Shown: piece by piece, positions 59,335 through 64,000 of the stretch
Layout: each line of letters opens with the position of its first letter
How positions within the stretch are numbered: the first letter of the stretch is position 1
DNA from: Pantoea nemavictus
Lineage (GTDB): Bacteria > Pseudomonadota > Gammaproteobacteria > Enterobacterales > Enterobacteriaceae
Assembly: GCF_037479095.1 (NCBI RefSeq)
Contig: NZ_JBBGZW010000001.1
Location: 806,001 to 870,000 of the forward strand
Reading direction: 5' to 3'
Length of the DNA stretch: 64,000 nucleotides
Position numbers and translations under genes: made by a program
The notes under the pieces: generated by a model
What the model saw: the letters and a program-made list of their open reading frames with translations, nothing else
Database searches by the model: none
What the model was told of the DNA's origin: nothing

Positions 59335-59975
59335 AGAAACTCTCCGGCATGCACTGCGCGTCAATTCACAGTCCGTTTGAATAAAGTGCCTTATCTATAC
59401 CACAGCGTGCGCAGGGCAAAACGCCTGTAGTAACGGGCTGTCCGGCGTTTTGATTGCGCGAAAAATAATTAGCAGGGTTAATTGAATAAGAGTTTCGATT
59501 GTTGTGTGGCAGGAAGTGAAGAAATGATTGGCCGTGAAATTGTGACCCCAACTCCAGTAGAATAAGTTGACGTGCGTTTAAAATATAGCCGCCATTTACT
59601 GTTCCAGAGGCCATGCGCAGCGTGAGCACGATTAAAATAACTGATGGATAAAGCGGGCCAAACCCGCTGATTTGCCACTGCTTTTCAGAGTAAACCTATA
59701 AAAATTCATGCCAAACTCAATAATTTTGAGCAACTTTACGTAACTTTAACTTTTGGCGGCCTACAGCCCGGTTTATGCCGCAATGCCCTATTCAATTTTT
59801 TGCTGCATTTTTGCGATGCTGTAACCGATTTTTCATTTATAGACCATTAAGCTTCATCATTTGCTTGTCGCAACAGTGTGGTTAAGATAGAGCGCGCGGT
59901 ACCCATGCAAAATAAGCGCAGAACATTTGAACAACTTACCTGTCCAATTTCGGGTGACTTTTACAGGATCAAGGC
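59335..59975. other. 640-bp gap between the DsrE pair and bepA
   Basis: No convincing gene. AAAACGCC / GGCGTTTT (59418-59451) form a hairpin with an 18-base loop. The rest is AT-rich with AACTTT repeats near 59725-59750. It should hold promoters for both neighbours. A small ORF at 59478-59678 lacks a ribosome site and family features. Confidence 0.45.
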
Positions 59976-61439
59976 ATGTTTAACCGGTTGAAAAAATCAG
60001 TACTGGCGGCCCTTATTCCTGCGCTGCTGCTCACGCCTGCGCTGAGTGCGCGCGCCGACATTAGCGATACGCTGCCCGATATGGGCACCACCGCCGGTGC
60101 TACGCTGTCGATTAATCAGGAATTGCAGATGGGCGACTTCTATGTGCGCCAGCTGCGCGCCAGTGCGCCTCTGATAAACGACCCGCTGTTGAACCAATAT
60201 ATTAATGAGCTGGGTCAGCGCCTGGTGGCCCACGCCAACTCGGTACGCACGCCGTTTCACTTCTTTCTGATTCAGAACGACGAGCTGAATGCCTTCGCCT
60301 TCTTTGGCGGCAATGTGGTGCTGCATTCGTCGCTGTTTCGCTACACCGATAATGAAAGCCAGTTAGCCTCGGTGATGGCGCACGAAATTTCGCACGTTAC
60401 CCAGCGCCACCTGGCGCGCGCGATGGAAGAGCAGAGACGCAATGCGCCGCTCACCTGGGTGGGAGCACTGGGATCTATTCTGCTGGCGATGGCCAGCCCA
60501 CAAGCGGGTATGGCGGCATTGACCGGCACGCTGGCGGGCACGCAGCAGGGTATCATCAGCTTTACTCAGGGCAACGAACAGGAAGCCGATCGCATCGGTA
60601 TTCAGGTACTGCAACGCGCCGGCTTCGATCCGCAAGCAATGCCCACTTTCCTGCAGAAGCTGGCGGATCAGAGCCGTTTCTCCTCCAAGCCGCCGGAAAT
60701 TTTGCTGACGCACCCGTTACCGGATAGCCGCCTGGCCGATGCGCGTAACCGCGCCAACCAGATGCGTCCAGTGGTGGTGCAGTCGTCGCAGGATTTCTAT
60801 ATGGCGAAAGTGCGTTCACTCGGCATGTATTCCACCGGTCGCAATCAGCTGACCGATGATTTGCTCAACGACTATGCCAAAGGCAACGTGCGCGAACAGC
60901 AGGCTGCGCAATATGGCAAAGCGGTGCAGTTCCTGCAGGCCAAAAGCTTTGATAGCGCCAAACGGGTGATCGCCCCGCTGCTGGCGAAGCAGCCGGATAA
61001 CGTCTGGTTTCTCGATATCATGACCGATATCGACATCGGCCTGAATCAGCCGCAGCAGGCGATCACCATGCTGAGCAGTAATAAAGCCAGCAGCAGCAAC
61101 CCGGTGCTGCAGTTGAACCTGGCTAACGCCTATGTTGAAGCGAAGCAACCGGCTAACGCCAGCCGCATTCTCAATCGCTACACTTTCGCGCATCCGGACG
61201 ATCTCAACGCCTGGGATTTGCTGGCGCAGGCCTCCGCAGCCCAGGGTTTACGCGATGAAGAGCTCTCCGCGCGCGCCGAAGGTTTAGCGCTCAACGGACA
61301 ACTCGATCAGGCGATCTCGACGTTAAGCAGCGCCAGTGCGCAGGTGCCGCTCGGCAGCCTGAAACAGGCGCGTTATGACGCACGCATCGATCAGTTCCGT
61401 GAACTACAGAAACGCTTCAAGGTGTATCAAAAAGGATAA
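59976..61439 (+). CDS. bepA: Outer-membrane assembly metalloprotease/chaperone BepA
   Basis: Periplasmic M48 protease with TPR repeats, 487 residues. It matures or degrades beta-barrel proteins such as LptD in E. coli. Signal peptide ends SARA (about 27). The zinc motif [10 protein letters not shown] (about 135), the downstream Glu in NEQEADRIG, and C-terminal TPR-like repeats (about 310-480) are all present. yfgD follows after 5 bp. Confidence 0.95.
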   Translation: MFNRLKKSVLAALIPALLLTPALSARADISDTLPDMGTTAGATLSINQELQMGDFYVRQLRASAPLINDPLLNQYINELGQRLVAHANSVRTPFHFFLIQNDELNAFAFFGGNVVLHSSLFRYTDNESQLASVMAHEISHVTQRHLARAMEEQRRNAPLTWVGALGSILLAMASPQAGMAALTGTLAGTQQGIISFTQGNEQEADRIGIQVLQRAGFDPQAMPTFLQKLADQSRFSSKPPEILLTHPLPDSRLADARNRANQMRPVVVQSSQDFYMAKVRSLGMYSTGRNQLTDDLLNDYAKGNVREQQAAQYGKAVQFLQAKSFDSAKRVIAPLLAKQPDNVWFLDIMTDIDIGLNQPQQAITMLSSNKASSSNPVLQLNLANAYVEAKQPANASRILNRYTFAHPDDLNAWDLLAQASAAQGLRDEELSARAEGLALNGQLDQAISTLSSASAQVPLGSLKQARYDARIDQFRELQKRFKVYQKG

Positions 61440-61444
61440 GAAAC

Positions 61445-61792
61445 ATGGTGAGCATTTATCACAACCCGCGCTGCAGCAAGAGCCGTGAAACGCTAGCGCT
61501 GTTGCAGGAAAACGGTGTTGAACCTGAAGTGGTGTTATATCTCGATACGCCGCCCGACGTGCCGACATTGAAGCGCCTGCTACAACAGCTCGGCATGCAC
61601 AGCGCGCGTGAACTGATGCGTCGCAAAGAAGATCTTTATAAAGCGTTAGCGTTGGCGAATGATGAGCTGAGCGAGGATCACCTGCTGCAGGCGATGGTGG
61701 CTCATCCAAAACTGATTGAACGTCCGATTGTGGTTAATGGCGAGCAGGCGCGCATTGGACGTCCGCCCGAAGCGGTGCTGGAGATTATTTAA
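61445..61792 (+). CDS. yfgD: ArsC-family protein YfgD
   Basis: 115-residue arsenate-reductase-like protein: [17 protein letters not shown] with Cys at about 10, and [18 protein letters not shown] at the end, the ArsC plan. E. coli YfgD has 119 residues and the arsenate reductase role is unproven. It ends 4 bp inside the convergent hda stop. Confidence 0.92.
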   Translation: MVSIYHNPRCSKSRETLALLQENGVEPEVVLYLDTPPDVPTLKRLLQQLGMHSARELMRRKEDLYKALALANDELSEDHLLQAMVAHPKLIERPIVVNGEQARIGRPPEAVLEII

Positions 61793-62490
61793 AGCTCCAG
61801 CGCTTCCTTAACAAAGGGAATGGTGAGTTTGCGCTGCGCGCTAATTGAAGCGCGATCGAGGCGATCCAGCGTATCAAACAGCGTGCGCATCTCACGATCG
61901 AGGCGTTTCAGCAGGAAGCGCCCAACATCTTCCGGCAGCTCAAAGCCACGCAATCCGGCACGCAGCTGCATCGCCTGTAATTTGTCGTCATCCGACAGCG
62001 GCTGTAAGCGGTAAATCTGCCCCCAATCAAGGCGTGAAGCCAGATCCGGTAAGCCAAGATTCAGCTGGCGCGGCGGTCGATCGCCGGTGATCAGCAACCG
62101 CGTTTTACCGATTTCCAGAATGCGATTGTAGAGATCAAAGATCGCCATTTCCCACTCCGGATCGCCCGCAATACATTCGATGTTATCGATGCACACCAGC
62201 GCCAGATTCTCCATCCCTTCCAGAACTTCCGGCACAAACCACGTGCGTTTATCCAGCGGCACATAGCCCACAGCTTCGCCGCGCGCCGAGAGTTCAGCAC
62301 AGGCTGCATGCAGCAGATGACTGCGGCCACCGCCTTCGCGCGACCAGAAATAGAGATAGCTGCCGTGTTGCTGTGAGAGTGCGCCTTGCAGCGCCGCCAG
62401 CAGAGACGCGTTTTCCCCCGGCCAGAAACTGGCGAAGGTTTCATCATCGGGTAAATAGAGTGGCAGTGAGAGCTGTGCCGGCGTGTTCAG
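61789..62490 (-). CDS. hda: DnaA regulatory inactivator Hda, CTG start
   Basis: AAA+ protein that, with the beta clamp, makes DnaA hydrolyse ATP and so limits chromosome initiation. The family start is [18 protein letters not shown], and the codon in front of it is CTG (62490), with GAGG 5 bp upstream. No ATG lies in frame at this place, so the ATG at 62271 would lose the clamp-binding QLSLPL and the ADP-binding region. With CTG the protein has 233 residues, equal to E. coli Hda, which also uses CUG. The clamp motif QLSLPL is intact. Confidence 0.93.
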   Translation of the reverse strand: MNTPAQLSLPLYLPDDETFASFWPGENASLLAALQGALSQQHGSYLYFWSREGGGRSHLLHAACAELSARGEAVGYVPLDKRTWFVPEVLEGMENLALVCIDNIECIAGDPEWEMAIFDLYNRILEIGKTRLLITGDRPPRQLNLGLPDLASRLDWGQIYRLQPLSDDDKLQAMQLRAGLRGFELPEDVGRFLLKRLDREMRTLFDTLDRLDRASISAQRKLTIPFVKEALEL

Positions 62491-62583
62491 AAGTACCTCA
62501 ACGGATGAGCGGGCAGAAAACCGCGCAAGTTTATCACGATCTTTGTCGGAGATGAACCGGGCTTCCCTGCCCGGTTTGTCGCC

Positions 62584-63867
62584 TTAACTTTCGCGCTTCT
62601 CTTCCTCATCCAGCACCACTTCTTCTGGACGTAATACGCTGATTAGACGGAAGATCAGAGCCAAGCCAACGCCAACGATGGTCGCCAGCGCCATGCCTTT
62701 CAGCTCGGCGGCACCAATGTGCACTTTGGCGCCGCTGACGCCGATGATCAGGATCACCGAGGTCAGGATCAGGTTTTGCGCCTTGTTGTAATCCACTTTG
62801 GATTCGATCAGCACACGAATACCCGACGCGCCGATCACCCCGTACAGCAGCAGCGACACGCCGCCCATGACCGGCACAGGAACCGCCTGAATCGCTGCCG
62901 CCAGCTTGCCAACGCATGAGAGCAGGATGGCAAAGATTGCCGCGCCGCCAATCACCCAGGTGCTGTACACGCGGGTAATCGCCATTACGCCGATGTTCTC
63001 GCCGTAAGTGGTATTGGGCGTTGAGCCGAAGAAGCCGGAGATCATGGTCGACAAACCGTTGGCGAACATGGAGCGGTGCAGGCCAGGATCGCGGATCAGA
63101 TCTTTCTTCACGATATTGGCGGTGACCACTAAGTGGCCGACGTGCTCGGCAATGACCACCAGCGCGGCCGGCAGAATGGTCAGCATCGCCACCCACTCAA
63201 AACGCGGCGTATAGAAGGTTGGCAGCGCAAACCACGGTGCATTTTCCACCGCAGTCCAGTCCACAATTCCCATGCCGTAAGAGAGCGCATAGCCGACCAA
63301 CACGCCGACTAAAATCGGGATGATGGCGAGGAAACCGCGGAACAGCACCGAACCAAAGACCGTGACCGCCAGCGTCACCATGGAGATGATCACCGTTTTG
63401 CTGTCTGGCGAAGTACCGTCAGCAGGCAGCAAGCCAGCCATATTCGCCGCTACGCCCGCCAGTTCCAGACCGATAACCGCCACAATCGCGCCCATCGCCG
63501 CCGGAGGGAACATCACGTCAAGCCAGCCGGTACCGGCTTTTTTCACGATCAACGCCACCACGCAGAACAGGAAACCACAGAGGATAAAACCGCCGAGCGC
63601 CACTTCATAACCGAGCGGCAACAGCAGCAGCACCGGCGAAATAAAGGCAAAGCTTGAACCGAGATAAGCGGGGATTTTTCCTTTACAGATAAACAGATAC
63701 AGCAGCGTGCCGACGCCGTTAAACAGCAACACCGTGGCCGGGTTGATGTGAAACAGAATCGGCACCAGCACGGTGGCGCCGAACATGGCGAACAGGTGCT
63801 GCAGGCTGAGTGGAATGGTTTGCAGCAGCGGTGGGCGTTCACTAACGCCGATTGCACGACGAGTCAT
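62584..63867 (-). CDS. uraA: Uracil:proton symporter
   Basis: Inner-membrane uracil permease of 427 residues with about 14 helices (429 in E. coli). Nearly identical stretches include SERPPLLQTIPLSLQHLFAM, GSTPNTTYGENIGVMAITRV and VIAEHVGHLVVTANIVKKD, which holds the transport Glu. hda follows downstream on the same strand after a 94-bp gap. The upp gene, normally upstream, lies beyond the window. Confidence 0.97.
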   Translation of the reverse strand: MTRRAIGVSERPPLLQTIPLSLQHLFAMFGATVLVPILFHINPATVLLFNGVGTLLYLFICKGKIPAYLGSSFAFISPVLLLLPLGYEVALGGFILCGFLFCVVALIVKKAGTGWLDVMFPPAAMGAIVAVIGLELAGVAANMAGLLPADGTSPDSKTVIISMVTLAVTVFGSVLFRGFLAIIPILVGVLVGYALSYGMGIVDWTAVENAPWFALPTFYTPRFEWVAMLTILPAALVVIAEHVGHLVVTANIVKKDLIRDPGLHRSMFANGLSTMISGFFGSTPNTTYGENIGVMAITRVYSTWVIGGAAIFAILLSCVGKLAAAIQAVPVPVMGGVSLLLYGVIGASGIRVLIESKVDYNKAQNLILTSVILIIGVSGAKVHIGAAELKGMALATIVGVGLALIFRLISVLRPEEVVLDEEEKRES

Positions 63868-63955
63868 TGTTATCCCCTATCCTCTTCGTTATTCGCGCCA
63901 TGGCTGCGTTGCCCTGGCGTGAATAACTCAAGGATGACATTGTTGTGTTTTTAGA

Positions 63956-63984
63956 CAAAAAAAAGCCGACTCTCTGGCCGGCTG
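63956..63984 (-). terminator. Terminator or attenuator before uraA
   Basis: AGCCGGC...GTCGGCT stem (one mismatch) followed by eight T on the minus strand, 90 bp before the uraA ATG. It probably ends the upp transcript or attenuates into uraA. Confidence 0.6.
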
Positions 63985-64000
63985 CTTTCTTTATTTGGTT

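Noticed and set aside
59366..59678. Two small minus-strand ORFs upstream of the DsrE pair
   Set aside because: They overlap in different frames with no sign of conservation or a start signal.
62271..62490. ATG at 62271 as the start of hda
   Set aside because: It would remove the clamp-binding motif and the nucleotide-binding part, both present in frame upstream of it.

Overview
The window is a continuous stretch of an Enterobacterales chromosome. Gene content and order follow the Escherichia coli ptsI-cysM to uraA-upp interval closely: ptsI-crr, cysMAWTP, yfeY-yfeZ-ypeA-amiA-hemF, maeB, talA-tktB, ypfG, nudK, narQ, acrD-ypfM-yffB-dapE-ypfN, ypfH-tmcA-ypfJ, purC-bamC-dapA, gcvR-bcp, perM, bepA-yfgD-hda-uraA. 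Protein divergence from E. coli, the missing eut operon and the families of small intergenic palindromes suggest an Erwiniaceae member such as a Pantoea relative. The genus is inferred from sequence feel and not proven.

Layout. 1-4047: the end of the PTS general genes (ptsI, crr), then a two-component pair resembling CpxR/CpxA. 4048-8801: the sulfate/thiosulfate ABC importer cysPTWA with cysM. 8994-12587: envelope and haem genes. 12588-14467: a repeat-rich gap carrying a complete IS3-family (IS150-group) element with a 4-bp target duplication, inserted in the loop of a perfect hairpin. 14468-20119: maeB and talA-tktB. 20266-22744: ampH and a ypfG-like gene. 22745-31160: an accessory sugar operon (DeoR regulator, ABC importer, AlsE-like epimerase, ROK kinase, PfkB kinase), preceded by repeated CGGTCA boxes and a good CRP site. 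31249-41071: nudK, a periplasmic nitrate reductase operon napFDABC without napGH, ansP, a DUF1471 gene, and an adjacent narQ-narP nitrate two-component pair. 41266-54912: acrD followed by near-E. coli order through bcp. 54947-59334: perM, a diguanylate cyclase and two tandem DsrE-like paralogues. 59976-63867: bepA, yfgD, hda (CTG start) and uraA.

How the genes work together. The sugar operon looks like a self-contained uptake and catabolic unit. It imports a sugar, phosphorylates it with one of two kinases and epimerises a ketohexose 6-phosphate at C3 to fructose 6-phosphate. It has no isomerase, so a ketose such as D-allulose is a natural candidate substrate. This operon is the best candidate for an under-described system. 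The narQP pair next to napFDABC and ansP forms a nitrogen/nitrate neighbourhood. No tRNA, rRNA, CRISPR array or prophage was recognised.
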